The notes below the pieces were generated by a model. That model worked only from the letters and a program-made list of their open reading frames with translations. It had not been told where the DNA came from and made no database searches. Shown here one piece after another: positions 44,938-52,910 of a stretch of DNA of 53,189 bases. The position numbers and the translations under genes were made by a program. Source of the stretch: Lachnospiraceae bacterium G41 (GTDB lineage Bacteria > Bacillota > Clostridia > Lachnospirales > Lachnospiraceae); assembly GCA_900100245.1 (NCBI GenBank), contig FNEU01000014.1:1-53189 (forward strand), in the 5' to 3' direction. The stretch's first letter is position 1, and every line of letters begins with the position of its first letter.

Positions 44938-46023
44938 ATGAGTGACAAATTACGTGTTGGTATTTTAGGCGGTACGGGTATGGTAGGCCAGAGATTTATT
45001 TCTCTTCTTGAAAATCATCCCTGGTTTGAGGTGGTTTTAATAGCAGCTTCACCCAGATCAAAGGGGAAAAGATACGAAGAAGCTGTAGGTGACAGATGGA
45101 AAATGAGTACGCCCATGCCTGAAGCCGTTAAAGATATGATTGTTTACGATGTAAACGAAGTAGAAGAGATTTCAAGCAAGGTTGATTTCTGTTTCTCAGC
45201 AGTTGATATGACGAAGGACGAAATCAGAGCAATCGAAGAAGCATATGCTAAGGCTGAAACGCCTGTTGTTTCCAACAACTCTGCTCACAGATGGACGAAG
45301 GACGTACCTATGGTAGTTCCCGAAATCAATCCCGAGCATATGAAAGTTATTGAAGACCAGAAGAAGAGATTAGGTACGAAGAGAGGCTTTATTGCTGTTA
45401 AGCCTAACTGCTCCATTCAGTCATATGCACCTGTTCTTACGGCTTGGAAAGAGTTTGAGCCCTACGAAGTAATCGTTAGTACGTATCAGGCAATTTCCGG
45501 TGCAGGCAAGACGTTTAAGGACTGGCCTGAGATGGTAGAGAATATTATCCCTTACATCGGCGGTGAGGAAGAAAAGTCTGAAAAAGAACCCTTAAGAATT
45601 TGGGGTAAAGTTGAAAACGGCGAAATCGTTCCCGCAGACAACATCAAGATTACGAGCCAGTGTATCAGAGTACCTGTTTTAAACGGACATACGGCTTCCG
45701 TATTCGTTAAGTTTAAAAAGCAGCCTACGAAAGAACAGCTCATCCAGAAACTTTGGGACTTCAAGGGACTTCCTCAGGAACTCAACCTTCCTTCAGCTCC
45801 CAAGCAGTTCATTCAGTATCTCGAAGAAGACAACAGACCTCAGGTAGCACTTGATGTCGACTACGAAAGAGGCATGGGTATCAGTGTCGGACGTATCAGG
45901 GAAGACAGTATTTATGACTGGAAATTCGTAGGTCTTTCACACAATACGGTCAGAGGTGCTGCAGGCGGAGCAATCCTTTGCGCAGAACTTCTCAAAGCTC
46001 AGGGCTATATCAGCGCTAAATAA
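44938..46023 (+). CDS. asd: Aspartate-semialdehyde dehydrogenase
   Basis: Reduces aspartyl phosphate to the semialdehyde, branch point to lysine, threonine and methionine. The start is taken at 44938, because GGAGGA (44925-44930) fits it; an ATG 15 bases upstream overlaps that site. The 361-residue protein has GILGGTGMVGQRF for NADP and the active-site Cys in KPNCSIQ. It belongs to the archaeal/fungal-like Asd branch rather than the short proteobacterial one, judging by the KPNCS surroundings. A hairpin follows. Confidence 0.95.
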   Translation: MSDKLRVGILGGTGMVGQRFISLLENHPWFEVVLIAASPRSKGKRYEEAVGDRWKMSTPMPEAVKDMIVYDVNEVEEISSKVDFCFSAVDMTKDEIRAIEEAYAKAETPVVSNNSAHRWTKDVPMVVPEINPEHMKVIEDQKKRLGTKRGFIAVKPNCSIQSYAPVLTAWKEFEPYEVIVSTYQAISGAGKTFKDWPEMVENIIPYIGGEEEKSEKEPLRIWGKVENGEIVPADNIKITSQCIRVPVLNGHTASVFVKFKKQPTKEQLIQKLWDFKGLPQELNLPSAPKQFIQYLEEDNRPQVALDVDYERGMGISVGRIREDSIYDWKFVGLSHNTVRGAAGGAILCAELLKAQGYISAK

Positions 46024-46039
46024 TTTATTGTAAAATAAT

Positions 46040-46069
46040 TGTCCGAAGTGTCCGCGTGCACTTCGGACA
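46040..46069 (+). terminator. Strong hairpin after asd, without T tract
   Basis: TGTCCGAAGTG pairs perfectly with CACTTCGGACA around an 8-base loop. No T run follows, so it may be a weak terminator or an mRNA-stabilising structure. Confidence 0.55.
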
Positions 46070-46095
46070 GTGAAGTGTATATAAGGGGTTAATTG

Positions 46096-47457
46096 ATGAT
46101 TATCGGTCGAAGCAGTGAAATCGAGTATTTAAATAAGATATTTAATTCTTCCGACGGTTCTTTAGTCACTTTATACGGACGTGCAGGTGTCGGAACGTCA
46201 AGTGTATGGCATGAATTTGTCAAAGACAAAAAATATGTCTACATTAAATGCCCCAAAGCTTCCAGCAAACAGATAAGTTTTCTTATTTCCGGAGATCTTA
46301 CTCTAAAAGGTTTCGAATTCAGCGATGAATTCCCTTCTTTTGATGTTATTCTTGAAACCGTTTCCAATAAATACAGATCAGATAAGTTTGTACTTGTAAT
46401 CGATGATTTCGAAAACTGCTTTAAGGCAGACGATTTGTATATCGAAACTTTATTTTCCTTTGTAAAAAAGCATTCTGACAAGCTTTTATGCCTTCTTGTT
46501 TCACACGACACAAGATATGTTGAGAATACATTTGTATCCAAAATCGGCAAAAATGCACTTTCAATCAACGGTTTTTTAAAGGTACAGCCTGTATCTTTTA
46601 TTGATCTTGTGATGTTTTACAATACGCAGGATACGTCAAAATGCATGGACTTTTATGCTCTTTTAGGAGGAAATATCGCTTTCTATAATTATTTTGACAT
46701 TGAAAAGACCCTAAAAGAAAACATCATCAAGACATTTCTTAAGTCTGATTCCGTATTCAGAAGAGCCGGAAATGACGTAGTGCTTGAATATTTAAGAGAA
46801 GTAAACGTATACGGTACGATTCTTTACTGCCTTGCTAACGGTCACAACAAATTAAACGATATTTATCTTCATACAGGCTTTTCAAGAGCTAAAATAAGCG
46901 TTTATTTAAAGAATCTCATGAGTCTTGATACCGTTGAAAAGGTTTCAAGCTTTGATACTCCGGGTAACGAAAATACAATGAAGGGCGTTTATCGTATTTC
47001 CAATCCTATAGTTAATTTCTGGTATAAATTCATTTATCCTCATGAGTCTTATCTTGAACTTATGACTCCCGAGAGATTTTATGATACTTTTATAAACGAC
47101 AATATTCCTGACTTCCTAAAAGAAGCCCTTCCTTTGATTTGCAAGGAATATCTGACATTACTTAACAAAAAGCACGGTCTGCCAATTAAGATTACCAAAT
47201 CGGGCGAATGGGTAGGAAAAGCCGGTACTATTCATTTTATCGGTAAAGACGAGCACAGAAACATTCTGGCAGCATACTGTGCGCTTGGTTCCGATCCGAT
47301 GAATTACTCGGAATTCGAATGGTTTGACTATTGTCTTAAAGAAGCCAAAATCAAGGCTGATTATATCTATCTTTTCTCCAAGAACGGTTTCGATGAAGAT
47401 TTAAACGAAATGATCTGGGACAGAGAAGTTACATATGTCGACATTCGCAATCTTTAA
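46096..47457 (+). CDS. AAA ATPase-like protein with a degenerate Walker A
   Basis: 453 residues from the ATG at 46096 (AAGGGG seven bases before it). It has the plan of COG1672/DUF234 proteins: an N-terminal P-loop domain, Walker B FVLVIDDFE, a winged-helix region (about 240-290), and a C-terminal nuclease-like DUF234 part (ISNPIVNFWYKF; later AGTIHFIGKDEHRNILAAYCALG). The Walker A reads GRAGVGTSS: the ATP-binding lysine is Thr34 (ACG, one base from AAG). ATP binding is probably weak or absent. Function unknown; family members are suspected in regulation or toxin-like systems. Confidence 0.8.
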   Translation: MIIGRSSEIEYLNKIFNSSDGSLVTLYGRAGVGTSSVWHEFVKDKKYVYIKCPKASSKQISFLISGDLTLKGFEFSDEFPSFDVILETVSNKYRSDKFVLVIDDFENCFKADDLYIETLFSFVKKHSDKLLCLLVSHDTRYVENTFVSKIGKNALSINGFLKVQPVSFIDLVMFYNTQDTSKCMDFYALLGGNIAFYNYFDIEKTLKENIIKTFLKSDSVFRRAGNDVVLEYLREVNVYGTILYCLANGHNKLNDIYLHTGFSRAKISVYLKNLMSLDTVEKVSSFDTPGNENTMKGVYRISNPIVNFWYKFIYPHESYLELMTPERFYDTFINDNIPDFLKEALPLICKEYLTLLNKKHGLPIKITKSGEWVGKAGTIHFIGKDEHRNILAAYCALGSDPMNYSEFEWFDYCLKEAKIKADYIYLFSKNGFDEDLNEMIWDREVTYVDIRNL

Positions 47458-47492
47458 TTCTTAAACTAATCCACTATTTATAAAGGAGTTTT

Positions 47493-49565
47493 ATGGCAAA
47501 AGCAGTATATATTGCCGAAAAACCGTCTGTAGCCAAGGAATTTGCCAAGGCTTTAAAAGAGAGTTTTAAAACGGGCGACGGTTATCTTGAAAGCGATAAT
47601 TCTATTGTTACATGGTGCGTCGGTCATCTTGTAAATATGAGTTATCCTGAAGAATATGATGCAGCTTTAAAGAAATGGTCTTTTGATACAATTCCTTTTA
47701 TTCCCGAATCTTACAAATATCAGGTTATTTCTTCGGTTTCCAAACAGTTTAATACGGTTAAAAAACTTTTGACTCGTGATGACGTTGAAAGAATATATGT
47801 ATGCACCGACTCGGGACGAGAAGGTGAATATATTTATCGTTTAGTCGAACAGGAAGCACATGTCACAGGCAAAGAAAGACGTCGTGTGTGGATTGATTCG
47901 CAGACCGAAGAGGAAATACAGCGTGGTATTCGTGAGGCTAAGGATTTAAGCGAATATGACAATTTATCTGCCGCTGCATATCTTCGTGCAAAAGAAGATT
48001 ACCTGATGGGTATCAATTTTTCGCGTGCAATGACGCTTAAATACGGCTATGGGATGAAAAATTTCCTTAAGGCTGATAAATGTGTCATCAGTGTAGGCCG
48101 TGTAATGACCTGCGTTCTAGGAATGGTAGTAACCAGAGAGCGTGAGATTAGAGATTTCGTCAAAACTCCGTTCTACAGGGTTCTCGCATCGCTTGATCTT
48201 GGCGGAACAGTTTATGACGGTGAATTCAGAGCCGTAGAAGGCTCTAAATACTTTGAATCGCCTCTTTTATACAAGGAAAACGGCTTCAAAAAAGAAGAAG
48301 ATGCTCTTAAATTGATTGAAGAAGTCAAGGCCGGAGAAGACGAATTCTTCAATGTTTTTTCTATTGAGAAAAAGACAGAGAAAAGAAATCCGCCTCTTTT
48401 ATACAATCTTGCTGATTTACAAAACGACTGTTCCAAGTATTTTAAGATAAATCCGGATCAGACTTTGAAATATGTGCAGGATTTGTATGAGAAAAAGCTT
48501 GTTACTTATCCAAGAACCGACGCTAGAGTGCTTTCATCGGCAGTTTCTAAGGAGATTTATAAGAATTTAAACGGTTTAAAGGTTCATCCTTTGTATAACG
48601 AAATCGTAAACGGAATATTTGAGTCCGGAAGCTATAAGAAGATCGGATATACCAAATATACGAATGACAAGCAAATTACGGACCACTATGCAATAATTCC
48701 TACAGGCCAGGGCTTTGATAACTTAAAAACCCTTGATAAAACAGGACTTCATATTTATGAGATTATCTGTAGAAGATTCTTAGGCATTTTCCTACCTCCT
48801 GCGGTTTATGAGAAGGTAAGCCTTGTAACCGAGAGAAACGGTGAAAAGTTTTTCTCATCTTTTAAGGTGTTAAAAGAAGAAGGTTTCCTCAAATCGACTA
48901 CATTTTCTTTTATCAAGAAAAAAGAGGAAAAAGCAGGCGAAGAAACTAAAGAATCAGCCGATAATGACAAGGATGTTACCGAAGATACCGAAAAAGGCGA
49001 TAAAAAGAGTGATGAGAACGAAGATGTTAAATGCTCCGAAGAGACTCTTGAGTTCTTATCCAAGCTCAAAAAAGGCGAGAAAATACCTTTTAAAGACATT
49101 TACGTTAAAGAAGGCGAGACTTCTCCTCCTAAAAGATACAATTCCGGTAGTATGATTCTTGCAATGGAAAGTGCTGGCCAGCAGATTGAAGACGAAGAGT
49201 TAAGAGCACAACTTAAAGGCTCGGGCATTGGTACATCAGCCACAAGAGCAGGCATTCTTACAAAGCTTTTCAATAACGGATATCTAAAATTAAATAAGAA
49301 AACGCAGATTATTACGCCGACACTTCTTGGCGAAATGATAAATGATGCGGTTCTTTTATCAATTCCGTCTCTTTTATACCCGAAGCTAACTGCAAGTTGG
49401 GAAAAAGGCTTGACTATGGTTGCAAACGGTGAAGTAGGCGAAAAAGAGTATATGGACAAGCTGACCAAATACGTGACCGACTACACCAATGAAGTTAAGA
49501 CAAAGGATTACAGCGACAAACTGAACAACAGATATAAGTATATAGCGCAGTTTTACAGGAAATAG
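47493..49565 (+). CDS. topB: DNA topoisomerase III
   Basis: Type IA topoisomerase that decatenates single-stranded crossovers. The 690-residue protein has the Toprim start IAEKPSVAKEF and CTDSGREGEY (the TDAGREGE form usual in Firmicute TopB), and the catalytic tyrosine in VTYPRTDAR. An acidic low-complexity insert lies at about 475-515, and no C-terminal zinc fingers follow, as usual for TopB. AAAGGAG precedes the ATG. Confidence 0.93.
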   Translation: MAKAVYIAEKPSVAKEFAKALKESFKTGDGYLESDNSIVTWCVGHLVNMSYPEEYDAALKKWSFDTIPFIPESYKYQVISSVSKQFNTVKKLLTRDDVERIYVCTDSGREGEYIYRLVEQEAHVTGKERRRVWIDSQTEEEIQRGIREAKDLSEYDNLSAAAYLRAKEDYLMGINFSRAMTLKYGYGMKNFLKADKCVISVGRVMTCVLGMVVTREREIRDFVKTPFYRVLASLDLGGTVYDGEFRAVEGSKYFESPLLYKENGFKKEEDALKLIEEVKAGEDEFFNVFSIEKKTEKRNPPLLYNLADLQNDCSKYFKINPDQTLKYVQDLYEKKLVTYPRTDARVLSSAVSKEIYKNLNGLKVHPLYNEIVNGIFESGSYKKIGYTKYTNDKQITDHYAIIPTGQGFDNLKTLDKTGLHIYEIICRRFLGIFLPPAVYEKVSLVTERNGEKFFSSFKVLKEEGFLKSTTFSFIKKKEEKAGEETKESADNDKDVTEDTEKGDKKSDENEDVKCSEETLEFLSKLKKGEKIPFKDIYVKEGETSPPKRYNSGSMILAMESAGQQIEDEELRAQLKGSGIGTSATRAGILTKLFNNGYLKLNKKTQIITPTLLGEMINDAVLLSIPSLLYPKLTASWEKGLTMVANGEVGEKEYMDKLTKYVTDYTNEVKTKDYSDKLNNRYKYIAQFYRK

Positions 49566-49636
49566 TTTACATAATTTTGGAGCTTATAAAATCTTTACAA
49601 AACGCAATATTTTTTGTTTAAAAATGCAAAATGTGA

Positions 49637-49645
49637 TGATATAAT
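49637..49645 (+). promoter_or_regulatory. Extended -10 upstream of the beta-helix gene
   Basis: TGATATAAT is an extended -10 about 40 bases before the start codon. A TTGTTT lies upstream at 20-base spacing. Confidence 0.5.
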
Positions 49646-49682
49646 AAATTGCTGTGAATTATTTAACAAACGGAGAGCAGAT

Positions 49683-50354
49683 ATGAAAAAAGTTAAAATT
49701 TCTGAACTTTACGATTTAAATGAGACCAGAGCAAAGTCTCTTCTTGAAAGCAAAACATATCCTTGGGAAGTTCTTCCGCTTATCAAAGATTTTATTCTTG
49801 AATTAGGCGCCACCTTAAGCGAAGATGAATTCGAAAAGAAGGGCGAGAATGTCTGGATTCACAAAACAGCTAAGATTTATCCCACAGCCAATATATACGG
49901 TCCCTGCATTATCGATGCAGAAACCGAAGTTCGCCCCGGAGCATTTATCAGAGGAAATGCTTTGGTTGGCAAGAAATGTGTTGTAGGAAACTCAACAGAA
50001 CTTAAGAACGTTATTTTATTTAACAATGTTCAGGTTCCTCATTACAATTATGTAGGCGATTCCGTACTCGGATTTAAAGCACATATGGGCGCAGGCTCAA
50101 TCACATCGAATGTTAAGAGCGACAAAACACTTGTTGTTGTTAAAGGCGATGAGAATTACGAGACAGGCCTTAAGAAATTCGGAGCTATGCTTGGCGACAG
50201 AGTAGAAGTAGGATGCAATTCCGTTCTTAATCCCGGAACAGTCATAGGCAGGGATTCAAACGTTTATCCTACAAGCTGTGTCAGAGGAGTTATTCCCGAG
50301 AAATCCATTTATAAGGACAAAGACAACATAGTTTCTAAAATAAGTGATATTTAA
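49683..50354 (+). CDS. Left-handed beta-helix acyltransferase-like protein
   Basis: 223 residues from ATG 49683, placed behind CGGAGAG; an ATG 69 bases upstream lies in the promoter region. Hexapeptide-repeat coils (WIHKTAKIYPTANI, GPCIIDAETEVRPGAFIRGNALVG, VEVGCNSVLNPGTVIG) build a left-handed beta helix like that of GlmU or related nucleotidyl/acyl transferases. HMGAGS and NVYPTSCVRG are in the usual places. The N-terminal 70 residues form a helical cap. The substrate is unknown; a UDP-sugar acetyltransferase is plausible. Confidence 0.82.
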   Translation: MKKVKISELYDLNETRAKSLLESKTYPWEVLPLIKDFILELGATLSEDEFEKKGENVWIHKTAKIYPTANIYGPCIIDAETEVRPGAFIRGNALVGKKCVVGNSTELKNVILFNNVQVPHYNYVGDSVLGFKAHMGAGSITSNVKSDKTLVVVKGDENYETGLKKFGAMLGDRVEVGCNSVLNPGTVIGRDSNVYPTSCVRGVIPEKSIYKDKDNIVSKISDI

Positions 50355-50377
50355 TTTTTTAAATATATATTTAATTC

Positions 50378-51088
50378 TTGAAAGGAGAAATTCACATGAT
50401 TTATTCAAAAGAAGTTGAAGAAATGTGTACCGTTGCTCAGGGCGTGAATCACGGTTGTGCTCCCATTCCCGAAGAAGCAAAATGGGTAAAAGCCAAAGAA
50501 GTGAAAGACATTTCCGGCTTAACACATGGTATCGGCTGGTGTGCTCCTCAGCAGGGTGCATGTAAACTTACTCTTAACGTTAAGGAAGGTATTATCCAGG
50601 AAGCATTGGTTGAGACAATCGGATGTTCAGGTATGACTCACTCAGCAGCTATGGCAGCTGAAATTCTTCCCGGAAGAACAGTACTTGAAGCTTTAAATAC
50701 AGACCTTGTTTGTGATGCTATCAACACAGCAATGAGAGAACTTTTCTTACAGATCGTTTACGGCAGATCACAGTCCGCTTTCTCAGAAGACGGTCTTCCT
50801 ATCGGTGCGGGTCTTGAAGACCTTGGTAAGGGACTTCGTTCTCAGGTTGGTACAATGTACGGTACTCTTAAGAAAGGCCCTCGTTACCTTGAAATGGCAG
50901 AAGGCTATGTAACAGGTATCGCACTTGATGCAGACGATCAGATTATCGGTTACAAGTTTGTTAACTTCGGTAAGATGACAGACTTTATGAAAAAAGGCGA
51001 CGATGCAGCTACAGCATATGAAAAAGCAAGCGGACAGTACGGACGTGTTGCAGATGCTGTTAAGATCATCGATCCCAGAAAAGAATAA
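50378..51088 (+). CDS. NifU/IscU-like Fe-S scaffold protein, partner of GGGtGRT protein
   Basis: 236 residues. The core from about 55 to 200 has the IscU fold pattern (KLTLNVKEGIIQEALVETIGCSGMTHSAAMAAEI). Cysteines at 11, 21, 49, 56, 77 and 106 are candidates for Fe-S ligands; Cys77 in GCSGMTHS is the expected scaffold residue. The N-terminal 50 residues with three cysteines are an extra. It is followed after 18 bases by the GGGtGRT gene. The pair occurs in this order in other anaerobes, as I recall, but its cofactor and target are not known. No iscS or suf gene is near. The AAAGGAG site is strong. Confidence 0.85.
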   Translation: MKGEIHMIYSKEVEEMCTVAQGVNHGCAPIPEEAKWVKAKEVKDISGLTHGIGWCAPQQGACKLTLNVKEGIIQEALVETIGCSGMTHSAAMAAEILPGRTVLEALNTDLVCDAINTAMRELFLQIVYGRSQSAFSEDGLPIGAGLEDLGKGLRSQVGTMYGTLKKGPRYLEMAEGYVTGIALDADDQIIGYKFVNFGKMTDFMKKGDDAATAYEKASGQYGRVADAVKIIDPRKE

Positions 51089-51106
51089 TTTAAGGAGGAA
51101 AAAGAA

Positions 51107-52117
51107 ATGGCTTTATTTGAATCATATGAAAGACGTATCCCTCAGATCGAAAAAGTTCTTGCAAGCTATGGAATTTCTTCCCTTGAAGAAGCTGAAAAGA
51201 TCACAAAGGACGCAGGTCTTGATGTTTACCACATGGTAGAAAAAATTCAGCCTATTTGCTTCGAAAATGCAAAATGGGCTTATACAGTAGGCGCAGCAAT
51301 CGCTATTAAGAAGAATGCTCGTCGTGCTGCTGATGCTGCTGCAGCAATCGGTGAAGGTTTACAGGCTTTCTGTATCCCCGGCTCAGTAGCAGATACACGT
51401 AAGGTTGGTCTCGGACACGGTAACTTAGGTAAGATGTTACTTGAAGAAGAGACAGAGTGCTTCGCTTTCCTTGCAGGTCACGAATCATTCGCAGCTGCTG
51501 AAGGTGCTATCGGTATCGCAGAGAAGGCTAACAAAGTTCGTCAGAAACCTCTTCGTGTTATCCTTAACGGTCTTGGAAAAGACGCAGCTCAGATCATTTC
51601 AAGAATTAATGGATTTACATTTGTTGAAACAGAGTATGATCCTTATACAAACACCGTAAAAGAAGTAAACAGAATCGCTTACTCAGAAGGTCTTCGTGCT
51701 AAGGTTAACTGCTATGGTGCAAACGATGTTTGCGAAGGCGTTGCAATCATGCACAAGGAAGGCGTTGATGTTTCCATCACAGGTAACTCAACCAACCCTA
51801 CAAGATTCCAGCATCCTGTTGCAGGTACATACAAGAAAGAATGTATCGAGCAGGGTAAGAAGTACTTCTCAGTTGCATCAGGCGGCGGTACAGGACGTAC
51901 ACTTCATCCCGATAACATGGCTGCAGGTCCTGCTTCATACGGTATGACAGATACTATGGGACGTATGCATTCAGACGCTCAGTTCGCAGGTTCTTCTTCA
52001 GTTCCCGCTCACGTTGAGATGATGGGTCTTATCGGTGCAGGTAACAACCCTATGGTTGGTATGACTGTTGCAGTAGCTGTTGCAGTACAGGAAGCTGCTG
52101 ATGCAGGCAAGTTTTAA
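51107..52117 (+). CDS. GGGtGRT family protein
   Basis: 336 residues, named after the glycine-rich box GGGTGRT (259-265). Other conserved stretches are NGLGKDAAQIISRI, CYGANDVCEG, SITGNSTNPTRFQHP and GMGRM-like GMTDTMGRMHSDAQF. It is rich in Gly and Ala with a soluble, enzyme-like composition and no membrane segment. The function is not known to me; the glycine-rich loop suggests a phosphate or nucleotide-binding site. GAGGAGG precedes the ATG, and codon use (CGT, GGT, GTT) is that of an abundantly made protein. It is coupled to the NifU-like gene. Confidence 0.87.
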   Translation: MALFESYERRIPQIEKVLASYGISSLEEAEKITKDAGLDVYHMVEKIQPICFENAKWAYTVGAAIAIKKNARRAADAAAAIGEGLQAFCIPGSVADTRKVGLGHGNLGKMLLEEETECFAFLAGHESFAAAEGAIGIAEKANKVRQKPLRVILNGLGKDAAQIISRINGFTFVETEYDPYTNTVKEVNRIAYSEGLRAKVNCYGANDVCEGVAIMHKEGVDVSITGNSTNPTRFQHPVAGTYKKECIEQGKKYFSVASGGGTGRTLHPDNMAAGPASYGMTDTMGRMHSDAQFAGSSSVPAHVEMMGLIGAGNNPMVGMTVAVAVAVQEAADAGKF

Positions 52118-52158
52118 TTAGAATATTAACTTTTTGTTAATTATTTTAATAAACGTAT

Positions 52159-52187
52159 TGACTTATAAATATATACAAGGTATAGTA
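52159..52187 (+). promoter_or_regulatory. Promoter for the small membrane protein gene
   Basis: TTGACT, 17 bases, then TATAGT, about 65 bases before the start. Confidence 0.8.
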
Positions 52188-52251
52188 TTTATAGTTGTTA
52201 AACACCACAAGTAAAAATTTTATTTTTATAGTTTAAAAGGAGAAAACAAGT

Positions 52252-52497
52252 ATGAACAAGAAGGTGACAAGTATTTTCGCTAATTTGGGTATTATTTTCT
52301 GGCTTATCGGCTTTTTAGCAGGCGATAAGGAAGGTGCTAAGCAGTTCCTTAACCAGGGTCTTATTCCTTCAATCTTAATTTGCATTCCTGTAGTTAACAT
52401 CGTAGGTATCGTATTCTGCGTATGGGGACTTATCTATGCAATCCAGGATAACGAGACACCCCTTCCTTTATTTGGCGGAATCCAGGTTATCAAATAA
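52252..52497 (+). CDS. Small DUF4870-like membrane protein, paralogue 1
   Basis: 81 residues with two or three hydrophobic stretches (8-22, 34-66) and a hydrophilic turn (GDKEGAKQFLNQGL). This turn matches the NQAL-type box of DUF4870/TM2-like small membrane proteins. AAAAGGAG precedes the ATG. The next gene is a paralogue: both have a short N-terminal lead, the AGxK turn and a C-terminal GxIKIIK-type end. Function unknown. Confidence 0.75.
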   Translation: MNKKVTSIFANLGIIFWLIGFLAGDKEGAKQFLNQGLIPSILICIPVVNIVGIVFCVWGLIYAIQDNETPLPLFGGIQVIK

Positions 52498-52526
52498 TTT
52501 TTGTTAATCAATAATTATTAAAATAA

Positions 52527-52560
52527 TAGAAGCATTAAGCCCCTGGGTTTAATGCTTCTA
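52527..52560 (+). terminator. Long near-perfect hairpin between the two paralogues
   Basis: TAGAAGCATTAAGCCC pairs with GGGTTTAATGCTTCTA (one G-T pair) with only CT between them, a 16-base-pair palindrome. No T run follows, so it may be a weak terminator, an RNase III site or a stability element rather than a standard terminator. Confidence 0.5.
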
Positions 52561-52594
52561 ATTATGTATATAATAAAAAAGAGGAGGTTATATT

Positions 52595-52885
52595 ATGGAT
52601 TCAAAGACTACAGGCATTGTAACTTATTTGACATTAATAGGTTTCATTATTGCTCTTGCGGCAGGTACAAAAGATGAGTATTCAGCTCAGCATATGAATA
52701 ATGCTCTTGTAAATATGCTTTTCTGCCTTCCCGTTATTTTAGGATGGGTTCCTATTTTAGGATGGATCTTAGATTTATGGGTATTATTCGTTGGCGTATG
52801 TACAATCATCGGATTTATTCATGCATGCATGGGCAAGCCTTTCGAAACACCTTTAATCGGAAAGATTAAAATTATCAAAGCTTAA
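52595..52885 (+). CDS. Small DUF4870-like membrane protein, paralogue 2
   Basis: 96 residues with hydrophobic stretches at about 8-24, 44-62 and 64-82, the hydrophilic TKDEYSAQHMNNAL turn, and the ending GKIKIIK, all alignable with the preceding gene. GAGGAGG precedes the ATG. Family function unknown. Confidence 0.75.
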   Translation: MDSKTTGIVTYLTLIGFIIALAAGTKDEYSAQHMNNALVNMLFCLPVILGWVPILGWILDLWVLFVGVCTIIGFIHACMGKPFETPLIGKIKIIKA

Positions 52886-52910
52886 TTATAAAAAATATCC
52901 CGGCTCGAAA

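Noticed and set aside
47790-47835. TopB Toprim box CTDSGREGE lacking the second Asp of DxDxE
   Set aside because: TDxGREGE is, to my knowledge, the usual form in Firmicute TopB, so it is not a lost residue.
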